From: Cyanobacteria bacterium FACHB-DQ100
Lineage (GTDB): Bacteria; Cyanobacteriota; Cyanobacteriia; Leptolyngbyales; Leptolyngbyaceae
DNA: 64,000 bases
Direction of reading: 5' to 3'
Assembly: GCA_014695195.1 (NCBI GenBank)
Contig: JACJNW010000034.1
Coordinates: 62,001-126,000, forward strand
The notes below the pieces were generated by a model, which was not told the origin of the DNA, ran no database searches, and was given only the letters and a program-made list of their open reading frames with translations. The position numbers and the translations under genes are program-made. Below are positions 49,690 through 57,992 of the stretch, in pieces (the first letter of the stretch is position 1; each line of letters begins with the position of its first letter).

Positions 49690-50181
49690 ATGACAACCAA
49701 TCGGATCAGTGCCACCTTAAGCGCCGAAGACCGCAAGCAGATCATGAGCGCGATCGACACGATTAAACAAGCGATGCCCTTTCTGGTGCATTTGTCGAAA
49801 GAAGAACGCAAGAGCCTACCGAAAACAGGCGATCGGGGTCGTGGCTTTATGCTCAATTGCTTGGATGCCGCACAGCAACATACGGACTGTTTACCGCGAT
49901 CGTTCAACGTTGAGGAAATGCAGAAAGATATCCGCTTGGTCGAGGATCTCTATCCCGTGTTGATGGCATTGACTGAACTGCATAGCTTGGTCGATGACAC
50001 CTATCTTGCTGCCCACAGTGAAGCGTATGTTGCAGCGCTGAAAGTCTATGATTCGGTCAAATCGCATGACGATCAGCCTGGCATGAAGATTGTTGTGAAT
50101 CAACTAAAGCAGCAGTTTGCGCGTCGCAATAAGAAAGAGGCGGCTGAGACTAGCGCAGAATTGGAGGCGACACCCGCTTAA
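49690..50181 (+). CDS. Hypothetical helical cytoplasmic protein
   Basis: A 163-residue protein beginning MTTNRISATLSAEDRKQIMS with no signal peptide or membrane segment. It is almost entirely helical (TIKQAMPFLVHLSKEERKSL, VEDLYPVLMALTELHSLVDD) and may form a four-helix bundle. No active-site motif was seen. A terminator-like hairpin at 50357 follows, after a repeat element. Function unknown. Confidence 0.75.
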   Translation: MTTNRISATLSAEDRKQIMSAIDTIKQAMPFLVHLSKEERKSLPKTGDRGRGFMLNCLDAAQQHTDCLPRSFNVEEMQKDIRLVEDLYPVLMALTELHSLVDDTYLAAHSEAYVAALKVYDSVKSHDDQPGMKIVVNQLKQQFARRNKKEAAETSAELEATPA

Positions 50182-50191
50182 TCTAACGTTA

Positions 50192-50352
50192 GTTCGACGG
50201 ATTTTTTCGCTTCGTTGATGCTCAGTCGTGCCCCCTAAATCCCCCATTCTGGGGGACTTCAAGCCTAAATCTGTTTCGGATTCTCAAAGTCCCCCAGAAT
50301 GGGGGATTTAGGGGGCGAAAGATCTGTAGCATTAACAGACTGATTTGGTATG
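50192..50352. repeat. MITE-like element, chimeric copy
   Basis: The left end (GTTCGACGGATTTTTTCGCT) matches the inverted right end of the copy at 47255, while the right end (GATCTGTAGCATTAAC and TTTGGTATGAG) matches the termini of the copies at 48204 and 57808. Two hairpins with CCCCCATTCTGGGGG and CCCCCAGAATGGGGG lie between. The copy appears to combine two subfamilies. Confidence 0.75.
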
Positions 50353-50356
50353 AGAG

Positions 50357-50390
50357 CGTTCCTATCTTCGCGGTAGGAGCGTTTCTTTTT
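50357..50390 (+). terminator. Rho-independent terminator
   Basis: CGTTCCTA pairs with TAGGAGCG (one G-T wobble) around a nine-base loop and is followed by TTTCTTTTT. It probably ends the transcript of the 49690 gene. Confidence 0.75.
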
Positions 50391-50421
50391 TGAACAGGAC
50401 ACTTGCGATCGTTTACAGCGA

Positions 50422-50629
50422 CCTTGCTCTAAAAAATCAAAACCTTGCTCTAAAAAACCGAAACCTTGCTGTGAAAAATCAAAACCTTGCTCTAAAAAAT
50501 CAAAACCTTGCTGTGAAAAATCAAAACCTTGCTCTAAAAAATCAAAACCTTGCTCTAAAAGACCGAAACGTGAGTCTAAAAAATCAAAACCTTGCTCTAA
50601 AAAACCGAAACCTCGCTCTATGGCTCAAA
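50422..50629 (+). repeat. 21-bp tandem repeat, nine full copies plus a partial one
   Basis: The unit CCTTGCTCTAAAAAATCAAA plus A begins at 50422 and recurs every 21 bases to about 50610, with the last copy fused to a fragment of the palindromic repeat. In one plus-strand frame it encodes a heptad LALKNQN repeated with conservative changes (L to V, Q to R, N to D). A TTG-started frame at 50390-50653 would contain it, but the only possible ribosome site is inside the terminator stem. More likely non-coding. Confidence 0.85.
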
Positions 50630-50660
50630 GTCCCCCACGAGTGGGGGATTTAGGGGGCAA
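50630..50660. repeat. Half copy of the palindromic repeat
   Basis: AAAGTCCCCCACGAGTGGGG followed by GATTTAGGGGGC is one arm of the MITE-like family, directly after the 21-bp tandem repeat. The other arm is missing. Confidence 0.75.
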
Positions 50661-50710
50661 CCCACCACGCAACAAAGCAAAAACCCCCCAGGATCAAACG
50701 CCGATCAAAA

Positions 50711-51463
50711 TCAAACCGCCAAAAATCGCTGCACCACGTCTTTACTCAGTTCGGCGGTCGAACCCGATGCCACAATTCCACCTTTCTGCATCGCATAGTA
50801 CCAATCTGCTTGGCGCACAAAATGTAAATGCTGCTCCACCAGCAAAACCGAAATCCCAGTCGTTTCGATAATCCGACGCACAGCCGCTTCGATTTCCAGA
50901 ATAATCGACGGTTGAATCCCTTCGGTCGGTTCATCCAGCACCAGTAATCTCGGCTGACCCATCAAGGCACGCGCGATCGCGAGTTGCTGCTGTTGTCCGC
51001 CGCTCAAGTCCCCGCCCATCCGCCACAGCATCGTTTTCAGTACCGGAAACAGTTCAAAGATCTCATCGGGAATCTCAGCCGTTTTCTTCCGCTTCGGGAG
51101 CGCTTCAAGTCCGAGAATCAGATTCTCTTTCACCGTCAGGCGCGGAATCACTTCTCGCCCTTGTGGAACGTAGCCAATTCCGAGACGAGCGCGTTGATCC
51201 GGAGACTTCGCGGTGACGGGTTCTCCAGCGAACATGATCGATCCCGATCGTGGTTTCAGCAATCCCATGATCGACTTCAGCAGCGTCGTTTTACCGACCC
51301 CATTTCGCCCGATGAGACAAACCATTTTGCCCGGCTGCACCGTCATATCAACGCCGCGAAGAATATGGCTTTCTCCGTAATACACATTCAGATCAGAAAC
51401 TTGCAGCGTTGGCGCTGTTGTACTGAATTCCATTGGCTCTAGCGTGGTGTTCGTGTAGCTCAT
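50711..51463 (-). CDS. urtE: Urea ABC transporter ATPase UrtE
   Basis: The 250-residue ATPase is of the branched-chain amino acid/urea (LivF) type: VYYGESHILRGVDMTV, Walker A GRNGVGKTT, signature LSGGQQQQ, Walker B LLVLDEPTEGI and the His switch VEQHLHF. It is the last gene of urtABCDE, six bases downstream of urtD. An ATG 30 bases later (MEFSTTAP) is an alternative start. With UrtD it drives high-affinity uptake of urea from the periplasm. Confidence 0.93.
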   Translation of the reverse strand: MSYTNTTLEPMEFSTTAPTLQVSDLNVYYGESHILRGVDMTVQPGKMVCLIGRNGVGKTTLLKSIMGLLKPRSGSIMFAGEPVTAKSPDQRARLGIGYVPQGREVIPRLTVKENLILGLEALPKRKKTAEIPDEIFELFPVLKTMLWRMGGDLSGGQQQQLAIARALMGQPRLLVLDEPTEGIQPSIILEIEAAVRRIIETTGISVLLVEQHLHFVRQADWYYAMQKGGIVASGSTAELSKDVVQRFLAV

Positions 51464-51469
51464 AGTGTT

Positions 51470-52225
51470 CTAAGCAGCGTGATCTTCTTGTTGACCCAGA
51501 TAAACCTCAATCACTCGCGGATCGTTCTGTACTTCGTCCATTGTGCCTTCACATAAGACACTGCCTTGATGAAGTACCGTCACTCTCCGAGCAATTTGTC
51601 TAACGAATTCCATATCGTGCTCAATCACGACGATCGAATGACTTTCAGCCAGCGCCAAAAGTAAATCTCCAACTTTCTCAGTTTCTTCGTCGGTGAGCCC
51701 CGCGACAGGTTCATCGACTAAGAGCAATTCCGGTGATTGAGCTACAAGCATTCCAATCTCTAGGCGTTGCTTTTCGCCGTGAGAGAGCAATGCCGCTTTG
51801 ATATCGGCTTTGAGGTCAAGCCCGATCGTCTCCAGCAATCCCGATACAGTGCGCTGTTCTGCAACCGGACGCTTACCGACGATCGCATTCCACAGATTTT
51901 TATCACGAGTGCAAGACAGTTCCAAATTCTCGCGGGGCGTGAGATTGAGATAAACACGCGGAGTCTGAAACTTGCGCCCGACACCTAACCGAGCGATCTC
52001 ATGCTCTTTCAAGCCTTTGGTATTGCGCCCTTTGAAATAAACCGTTCCAACCGTCGGCTGCGTTTTGCCTGTAATGGTATCTAGGAACGTTGTTTTTCCG
52101 GCTCCATTCGGTCCGATTACAACGCGCAACTCGCCCCGATCGAGATCAAAGTTGAGATTATTGATCGCCTTAAAGCCATCAAAACTAACCGTCAGATTTT
52201 CGATTTGTAAGATTTTCTCGCTCAT
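51470..52225 (-). CDS. urtD: Urea ABC transporter ATPase UrtD
   Basis: The 251-residue ATPase is of the LivG type: LTVSFDGFKAINNLNFDL, Walker A GPNGAGKTT, TPRENLELS, LLSHGEKQRLE as signature and LLLVDEPVAGLT as Walker B, with VIEHD as switch. A strong GGAGG site precedes the ATG. The start lies 41 bases inside urtC, so translation is probably coupled. Confidence 0.94.
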   Translation of the reverse strand: MSEKILQIENLTVSFDGFKAINNLNFDLDRGELRVVIGPNGAGKTTFLDTITGKTQPTVGTVYFKGRNTKGLKEHEIARLGVGRKFQTPRVYLNLTPRENLELSCTRDKNLWNAIVGKRPVAEQRTVSGLLETIGLDLKADIKAALLSHGEKQRLEIGMLVAQSPELLLVDEPVAGLTDEETEKVGDLLLALAESHSIVVIEHDMEFVRQIARRVTVLHQGSVLCEGTMDEVQNDPRVIEVYLGQQEDHAA

Positions 52226-53360
52226 ATTGCACCTCCGGATCTTCTTCTAAGCTGGGATAGGTCATTAATCTGCGCTTGCCCAAGAACCGCGATCGAACTA
52301 GCTCCACTCCATCGGTACGCAGCCACCCAATCAGTCCGCCCGGCACCACCGTCACCACGATCAGGAACAATGCGCCCTGGAAAAAGAACCAGAACTGCGG
52401 AAACTGTTCGCTGAGAATGCTTTTCGCGAAGTTGACAATCAGTGCGCCCAGAATCGCGCCGACTAAACTCGCACGACCCCCAACCGCCACCCAGATCACC
52501 ATCTCGATCGAAAACGCAATATCCATCGCTTTTGGTGAAATGATCCCAGACTGCACCGTAAACAATGCCCCCGAAACCCCTGCTAATGCAGCAGAAACCG
52601 CAAACACCAGCACCTTAAACACAGTCGGGTTATAGCCAGAAAATCTCAGCCGGGGTTCATCATCTCGAATCGCAACCAATAGCCTTCCCAGCCTGCCGCT
52701 CGTCAGCCACCGACACAGCGCATAAGCCCCAACTAATAGCCAAACGGTTAGGATATAAAACGCCCACTGCAACGGCGGATCGCCAACCGTTTGACCCATA
52801 AAGGTTGTCGTATCGGTTTTCAAGCCGTTCGTACCATTGATCAGCTTTTGCTGACCGTTGAAGAAGTTAAAAAACACAATCAACGCCGCTTGCGTCAGAA
52901 TCGAGAAATAAACGCCGCGAAGTCGGTTACGAAACACCAAATAACCGAGAACCGCCGCGACGATCGCAGGCAACAACACGATCGCAAATACGGTAAACGG
53001 GAGCGAGTAAAACGGCAGCCAAAACGCCGGAAGCTCAGTCACACCATACAGTGTAAAAAAGTCAGGTAACTGTCCAGCCGGAATCTGCAACTGCAAAAAC
53101 ATCGCCAAACTATAGCCACCCAGCGCAAAAAACAAGCCGTGTCCCAAACTGAGAATTCCGGTATAGCCCCAAATCAAATCGATTCCTAAAGCCACGATCG
53201 CCAGCGCTAAAAACCGCCCCAACAATCCGACTCGAAACCCTTGCCCAATGCCAACCAGCAAATTCGGCACAATGTAAATGAGCGCGAGCGCGATCACCAC
53301 GACGAGTCCCGCTTCAATTAAAAACGATCGCTGCTTCCACCAAGGCGCTTCTTTATTCAC
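52185..53360 (-). CDS. urtC: Urea ABC transporter permease UrtC
   Basis: The 391-residue LivM-type permease has about ten membrane helices; LGIDLIWGYTGILSLGHGLF is the family hallmark, and VWVAVGGRASLVGAILGALI is the coupling region. Together with UrtB it forms the urea channel. The C-terminal cytoplasmic tail (YPSLEEDPEVQYERENLT) overlaps the urtD start. Confidence 0.93.
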   Translation of the reverse strand: MNKEAPWWKQRSFLIEAGLVVVIALALIYIVPNLLVGIGQGFRVGLLGRFLALAIVALGIDLIWGYTGILSLGHGLFFALGGYSLAMFLQLQIPAGQLPDFFTLYGVTELPAFWLPFYSLPFTVFAIVLLPAIVAAVLGYLVFRNRLRGVYFSILTQAALIVFFNFFNGQQKLINGTNGLKTDTTTFMGQTVGDPPLQWAFYILTVWLLVGAYALCRWLTSGRLGRLLVAIRDDEPRLRFSGYNPTVFKVLVFAVSAALAGVSGALFTVQSGIISPKAMDIAFSIEMVIWVAVGGRASLVGAILGALIVNFAKSILSEQFPQFWFFFQGALFLIVVTVVPGGLIGWLRTDGVELVRSRFLGKRRLMTYPSLEEDPEVQYERENLTNRKSDG

Positions 53361-53372
53361 GTCAACTTCTCC

Positions 53373-54533
53373 CTAAGCATCCACGGTTCGTCCTTTCTGC
53401 GGAAATAGCCCAGCCGGACGGAATTGCAGAAACACAATGATCAATGCAAACACCATCACCTTTGCCATGCTGATCGTCGAGAAAAATTTGAAAAATTCAG
53501 ACAGTTGCGGAGAGAAGCTAAACATATCGACTAACACATTCGATCCGATGATGTAGTTAGCAGTGCCGATCGCTAGAGCTGCAATAATGCTGCCGACCAG
53601 CTTTCCAACGCCACCCACGACCACAATCATGAACGTATCCACAATATAGTTCTGTCCCGTGTTTGGCCCGACTGATCCCAACAAGCTCACCGCACAGCCC
53701 GCAACTCCTGCCAGTCCTGATCCCAGCGCAAATGCCAGCGCATCCACTTTCTGAGTCGGAATTCCAAGACAAGCGCTCATACTGCGATTTTGAGTCACCG
53801 CCCGAATTCTCAAACCCCAAGACGTTTTGTTCAAGAACCAATACACGCCGAACACAGCCGCGATCGTCAACACAATAATGAAAATTCGCGCATACGATAG
53901 CTGTGTTCCCGCGATCGACAATCCCCCCCGCAGCCAACGTGGAGCGGTGACATCGACGTTCTGTGCGCCAAACCAAGGTTTGGTGACGGCTAACCCATAG
54001 ATTTGTCCGACCGTGTTGCCCGTGACAATTGCGATGGCAGCCGATAGCGGCAGCAACAGCGCGATCGACCAGCCGCGAATCTGCTCATAGTTCGGACGAC
54101 GTGCCAGAATCCACAATGCGCCAAAAAACAGCACACAGAACATCGCCACCAGCGTGACTAATTGCCAACTCACGCTCCGCACCAACTGTTGCAGAATCAA
54201 GCTCACGCCCCAAGTCGCCAGCAATGTTTCAAGCGGTCGCCCATACAAATATCGAATCACGCCCCGTTCTAGAACAATGCCAAACAGCGCCGTAACGATA
54301 AACGCCGCAATTAGAGCTACAAAGATGTAGATATCAAACCAAAACCCACCCATTGGTCTGAGCGCATTCTGCACCACAAAGGTTGTGTAAGCACCGAGCA
54401 TCATCAACTCCCCGTGAGCCATGTTGATCACGCCCATCAGCCCGAAGACGATCGCCAGTCCCAATGCTGCCAACAACAACACCGAGCCGACGCTAACACC
54501 ACTGAAGATCCCGTTTAAAAGTCCTGACAGCAA
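53373..54533 (-). CDS. urtB: Urea ABC transporter permease UrtB
   Basis: The 386-residue LivH-type permease has the family hallmark VFGLMGVINMAHGELMMLG near residue 30, plus VTQNRSMSACLGIPTQKVD and VVVGGVGKLVGSIIAALAI. It lies 12 bases upstream of urtC and is separated from urtA by a 101-bp gap with a hairpin-forming repeat. Confidence 0.93.
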   Translation of the reverse strand: MLSGLLNGIFSGVSVGSVLLLAALGLAIVFGLMGVINMAHGELMMLGAYTTFVVQNALRPMGGFWFDIYIFVALIAAFIVTALFGIVLERGVIRYLYGRPLETLLATWGVSLILQQLVRSVSWQLVTLVAMFCVLFFGALWILARRPNYEQIRGWSIALLLPLSAAIAIVTGNTVGQIYGLAVTKPWFGAQNVDVTAPRWLRGGLSIAGTQLSYARIFIIVLTIAAVFGVYWFLNKTSWGLRIRAVTQNRSMSACLGIPTQKVDALAFALGSGLAGVAGCAVSLLGSVGPNTGQNYIVDTFMIVVVGGVGKLVGSIIAALAIGTANYIIGSNVLVDMFSFSPQLSEFFKFFSTISMAKVMVFALIIVFLQFRPAGLFPQKGRTVDA

Positions 54534-54565
54534 AGCTTTCTCCGTGTCTAAATCGTGTTCCCTAA

Positions 54566-54634
54566 AAGTAGAAAGTAGGGAGCGGGGAAAAAACTGACTT
54601 CTCCCCCCACTCCCTACTCCCTACTCCCCACTCA
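54566..54634. repeat. Short tandem heptamer repeats with hairpin, urtA-urtB gap
   Basis: AGTAGAAAGTAGGGAGCGGGG and, 15 bases on, CCCCCCACTCCCTACTCCCT with further ACTCCCC units can pair. This is the STRR type of heptamer repeat common in cyanobacteria. The hairpin may attenuate expression between the abundant binding protein and the membrane genes. Confidence 0.65.
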
Positions 54635-55954
54635 TCAAGTGGTCTTAAACTTTCCGCCCTTCGCCGGATCAGACCAGTCGCACGCAAAGCCCTTCGTTTC
54701 TGTCACAAACTGGTTCCAAGGCACAGGTTTCACCGCATCCTTAGTTTCGGATACGATCTTGAAGAGTCCGTCTTGTGCAACTTCACCGATCCGCACGAAC
54801 TTCGACAAGTGGTGGTTCGAGTTCATTGTTACCTTGCCTTCCGGTGCATCAAAGGTCTGACCGTAAGCGGCGGCTTTCACTTTTGCAAGATCGTCAGCGG
54901 TTCCGGCTTTTTCGACCGCTTGCTTCCACAGGTAAACCATAATGTAAGCCGCTTCCATCGGGTCGTTGACCACGCGATCGCTGCCGTATTTTGCCTTGAA
55001 TGCTTCGACAAACTTCTTGCTGGCGGGTGTTTCTACGGTTTGGAAGTAGTTCCAAGCGGCGTAATGTCCTTTCAAGTATTCGACCCCGATCGCTTTGACT
55101 TCTTCTTCTGCGATACTGACCGACATTGACGGATACTTATCTGGAGTCAAGCCAGAGGCTTGCAGTTCTTTGAAGAAGGCAACGTTGGTGTCACCGTTCA
55201 AGCTGTTATAGATCACGCCACCGTTCGGCAGAGCTTGCTTGATCTTGTCTACTACGGGTTTGACATCGGTGTTACCGAGCGGAATGTAGTCTTCGCCTTT
55301 GGTGTTGCCACCTAATGCTGCAAGTTGGGCTTTGATAATCGTGTTTGCCGTGCGCGGAAACACATAGTCTGAACCCACCAAGAAGAAGTCTTTACCTTTG
55401 TTCTTCAGCAGCCATTCCACCGAAGGCTCAATTTGTTGGTTCGGAGCCGCGCCCGTGTAGAACACATTGTTCGAGCATTCTTGTCCTTCGTACTGCACCG
55501 GATACCAAAGCAAGTGCTTTTTCGACTCGAACACAGGCAGAACCGCTTTACGGCTGGCAGAAGTCCAGCAGCCAAACACCGTTGCTACTTTGTCTTGATC
55601 GATCAATTTCTTCGCTTTTTCAGCAAAGGTAGGCCAATCGGAGTTGCCATCTTCGACGACGGCTTCGATTTGCTTACCTAACACACCGCCCGCTTTGTTG
55701 ATTTCTTCGATCGCGAGTTGTTCTGCATCGACGACGCTCTTCTCAGAGATCGACATCGTGCCAGACAGCGAGTGCAGAATACCAACTTTGATCGTGTTGC
55801 CTGATGCAGTCGTATTGGCTGCGGGAGAAGCTGCGGGAGCATTGGCAGACGTTGTTCCCGTTTGAGGCGGAGCGCCACAAGACTTTAACAGAACGCTTCC
55901 TGCCGCCGTAGAGCCAAGGATAATAAATTCGCGCCGTCCAAATGATTTTGTCAT
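54635..55954 (-). CDS. urtA: Urea-binding lipoprotein UrtA
   Basis: The 439-residue periplasmic receptor starts MTKSFGRREFIILGSTAAGS, a twin-arginine signal that ends in a lipobox Cys (LLKSCG), so it is probably Tat-exported and lipidated. The mature domain is of the urea subgroup: GILHSLSGTMSISEKSVVDA, FGCWTSASRKAVLPVFE, LLWYPVQYEGQECS. First gene of the urt operon. A TTG start nine codons earlier is open but less likely. Confidence 0.95.
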   Translation of the reverse strand: MTKSFGRREFIILGSTAAGSVLLKSCGAPPQTGTTSANAPAASPAANTTASGNTIKVGILHSLSGTMSISEKSVVDAEQLAIEEINKAGGVLGKQIEAVVEDGNSDWPTFAEKAKKLIDQDKVATVFGCWTSASRKAVLPVFESKKHLLWYPVQYEGQECSNNVFYTGAAPNQQIEPSVEWLLKNKGKDFFLVGSDYVFPRTANTIIKAQLAALGGNTKGEDYIPLGNTDVKPVVDKIKQALPNGGVIYNSLNGDTNVAFFKELQASGLTPDKYPSMSVSIAEEEVKAIGVEYLKGHYAAWNYFQTVETPASKKFVEAFKAKYGSDRVVNDPMEAAYIMVYLWKQAVEKAGTADDLAKVKAAAYGQTFDAPEGKVTMNSNHHLSKFVRIGEVAQDGLFKIVSETKDAVKPVPWNQFVTETKGFACDWSDPAKGGKFKTT

Positions 55955-56075
55955 GTCCAAAGGTGTAGTGAGTTGATCCAAGCTCAGGCGATCAACAATC
56001 CCAATCGAGATTGCTTCTGCGGAGGAGCGAGTCGCAGAATCATCGCGGTTTCAAGCTTTAAGTAATAACTCTGAA

Positions 56076-56117
56076 ATACTAGGGCTTGGGTTTTCGGGAA
56101 ATTGTATACAAGATTAC
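56076..56117 (-). promoter_or_regulatory. NtcA-activated promoter of urtABCDE
   Basis: GTA-N8-TAC occurs at 56104-56117 (minus strand GTAATCTTGTATAC). Exactly 22 bases further along the minus strand is TAGTAT at 56081-56076, matching the TAN3T -10 box. This spacing is the classic class II NtcA promoter. Transcription would start near 56069, leaving a leader of about 115 bases before urtA. Confidence 0.8.
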
Positions 56118-56135
56118 TTTTTAAGGATTGTTTTG

Positions 56136-56768
56136 TTATTTTTGCTTCAAGTTCATCCCTGCGTAGGTTGCTACAAAGTCGATCACGCTATCTAGTCCTA
56201 CACGAGTTTTGAGATTTGTGAACACAAACGGTTTTTCTCCCCGCATTTGTTTTGCATCTCGCTCCATCACGTCTAAATCTGCGCCCACATAGGGAGCAAG
56301 ATCGATTTTGTTAATTACAAGCAGATCAGATTTCGTAATTCCAGGCCCCCCTTTGCGGGGGATTTTGTCGCCGCCTGCAACATCAATCACATAAATATTC
56401 AAGTCAACTAATTCAGGGCTAAAGGTTGCCGCTAAGTTATCTCCGCCGCTCTCGACAAAAATTAATTCTAAGTTCTCAAATCGCTGCTCAAGCTGGTCGA
56501 TCGCAGCTAAATTCATCGACGCATCTTCACGGATTGCTGTGTGTGGACATCCCCCGGTTTCAACTCCGAGAATGCGATCGGGAGTCAGTGCTTGCGATCG
56601 CACTAAGAACTTGGCATCTTCTTGGGTGTAAATATCATTGGTGACAACCGCGATTTGAGCGCGATCGCGCATTGCTTTACAGAGTGCATCAACGAGTGCG
56701 GTTTTACCAGAACCCACAGGTCCCGCAATTCCAACGCGAAAGGCAGTAGAAACCAGAGTGTGTGTCAT
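56136..56768 (-). CDS. ureG: Urease accessory GTPase UreG
   Basis: UreG is the GTPase that delivers nickel to urease. The 210-residue product has the P-loop [15 protein letters not shown], the metal-binding [19 protein letters not shown] (Cys-Pro-His), [15 protein letters not shown] and the NKID guanine motif. The structural genes ureABC and accessories ureDEF are not in the window, so the urease genes are scattered. It is divergent from an AraC regulator. Confidence 0.96.
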   Translation of the reverse strand: MTHTLVSTAFRVGIAGPVGSGKTALVDALCKAMRDRAQIAVVTNDIYTQEDAKFLVRSQALTPDRILGVETGGCPHTAIREDASMNLAAIDQLEQRFENLELIFVESGGDNLAATFSPELVDLNIYVIDVAGGDKIPRKGGPGITKSDLLVINKIDLAPYVGADLDVMERDAKQMRGEKPFVFTNLKTRVGLDSVIDFVATYAGMNLKQK

Positions 56769-56769
56769 G

Positions 56770-56840
56770 AGAGTTTCTTAAAATTTTGCTGATCTTAATG
56801 ACTTATCACGATCGCTTTGGATTACGGTGAAAGAAACTCT
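56770..56840. promoter_or_regulatory. Inverted repeat in the ureG/AraC divergent promoter region
   Basis: AGAGTTTCTT at 56770-56779 has its exact reverse complement AAGAAACTCT at 56831-56840. The arms sit next to the two start codons, spaced about five helical turns apart. It may be a looped operator bound by the AraC protein. Confidence 0.4.
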
Positions 56841-56852
56841 TAAGTTAGCGCT

Positions 56853-57746
56853 ATGAGCAATGCACTCACAATCGACTTTGCAAGAGAAGGAGAGGCAGGC
56901 TATCGGCGAATTTTTGCGCGATCGCCTCAACTGACAAGTCTTGCAGCAGGGTGGGATGGAATTTGCTTTGGCTATGACTATATGCCGCCCGGAGAAACGA
57001 CTGAAGTTTTTTCTTTGCAGCATACGTTAGCAATTTTTACGCATACCAATCAGTCACAGATTGCAGAGCGATCGATTGATGGCAAGTTTCATCGGGAACA
57101 GGTCGCGAACGGCAATATGGTATTGGTTCCCGCCCGGATCGGTTGTCGAAGCCGCTGGTTTGACTGGGGTGGCGTGATGTTCTTTGGATTTGATTCGATT
57201 AAGCTTGCTCAAGCTGTTGATGAGGCGACTGATCAAACTGAACTATTACCGCAATTCGCGTTGAATGATCCGCTGGTCTATCACATTGGACTCTCCCTAA
57301 AAACGGTTCTAGAGCGTGATGGCAACGCAAGTCGCTTATATGCTGAATCACTATCAAATGCGCTCATCGTTCATCTCCTACAGCATTATTCAGCACAACG
57401 ACCCTTAATTCGAGACTATACAAACGGATTATCTCAATCCCGTTTACGTTGCGTTGTCGATTATATACAGGCTCATTTAGATCAAGATTTGAGCTTGGGT
57501 GAACTTGCTGCGATCGCAAAAATGAGTCCGCGCTATTTCTTACAGTTGTTCAAACAATCGACTGGCGTGACACCGCATCAGTTCGTGATTCGGGCGCGAG
57601 TGGCGCGGGCAAAGGAATTGCTCATTGCAGGAAGATTACCGATCGCAGAAGTTGCAAAGCAGGTCGGATTTGTGGATCAAAGTCACTTGCATCGGCACTG
57701 TAAAAAGCTATTGGGTATCACACCAAAAATGATTCAAAACTCATAG
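56853..57746 (+). CDS. AraC-family transcriptional regulator
   Basis: The 297-residue protein has an N-terminal cupin-like sensor region and a C-terminal AraC DNA-binding domain with two helix-turn-helix motifs (LSLGELAAIAKMSPRYFLQL and LPIAEVAKQVGFVDQSHLHR). Divergent placement from ureG suggests that it may regulate ureG, itself or both; the inducer is unknown. A MITE-like repeat begins about 60 bases after its stop. Confidence 0.88.
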   Translation: MSNALTIDFAREGEAGYRRIFARSPQLTSLAAGWDGICFGYDYMPPGETTEVFSLQHTLAIFTHTNQSQIAERSIDGKFHREQVANGNMVLVPARIGCRSRWFDWGGVMFFGFDSIKLAQAVDEATDQTELLPQFALNDPLVYHIGLSLKTVLERDGNASRLYAESLSNALIVHLLQHYSAQRPLIRDYTNGLSQSRLRCVVDYIQAHLDQDLSLGELAAIAKMSPRYFLQLFKQSTGVTPHQFVIRARVARAKELLIAGRLPIAEVAKQVGFVDQSHLHRHCKKLLGITPKMIQNS

Positions 57747-57807
57747 GAAGAATTTACAAAAAGCGGAAGAATCTACAAGACGATCGCACCCTCAATTTTT
57801 GATAGTC

Positions 57808-57966
57808 ATATCAAATTGATTTTTGAGTGCGACAGATCTTGGAAGCCCTTGAAGTCCCCCACGCGTGGGGGACTTCAAGCCCAATCTGTTTCGGATTCTC
57901 AAAGTCCCCCAGTATGGGGGATTTAGGGGGCGAAGGATCTGTCGCATTAATAAATTGATTCGGTAT
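57808..57966. repeat. MITE-like element of 159 bp upstream of ndhH
   Basis: Terminal inverted repeats ATATCAAATTGATTTTTGAG and, in reverse, ATACCGAATCAATTTATTAA enclose two hairpins (CCCCCACGCGTGGGGG and CCCCCAGTATGGGGG). It is nearly identical in reverse orientation to 48204-48363. It ends 26 bases before the ndhH ATG, so it may carry or disturb the ndhH promoter. Confidence 0.8.
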
Positions 57967-57992
57967 CAGAATAAACATCAGGAGTTCGACTT

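Noticed and set aside
50390-50653. TTG-started 87-codon gene over the 21-bp repeat
   Set aside because: The only ribosome-site-like AGGAG is part of a terminator stem, and the frame runs into a repeat fragment. Kept as a repeat, with coding only as a possibility.
47255-57966. Palindromic repeats as CRISPR or as terminators
   Set aside because: There are no regular spacers, the copies are dispersed, and they have TIR-like ends. Some hairpins may still terminate transcription by chance.
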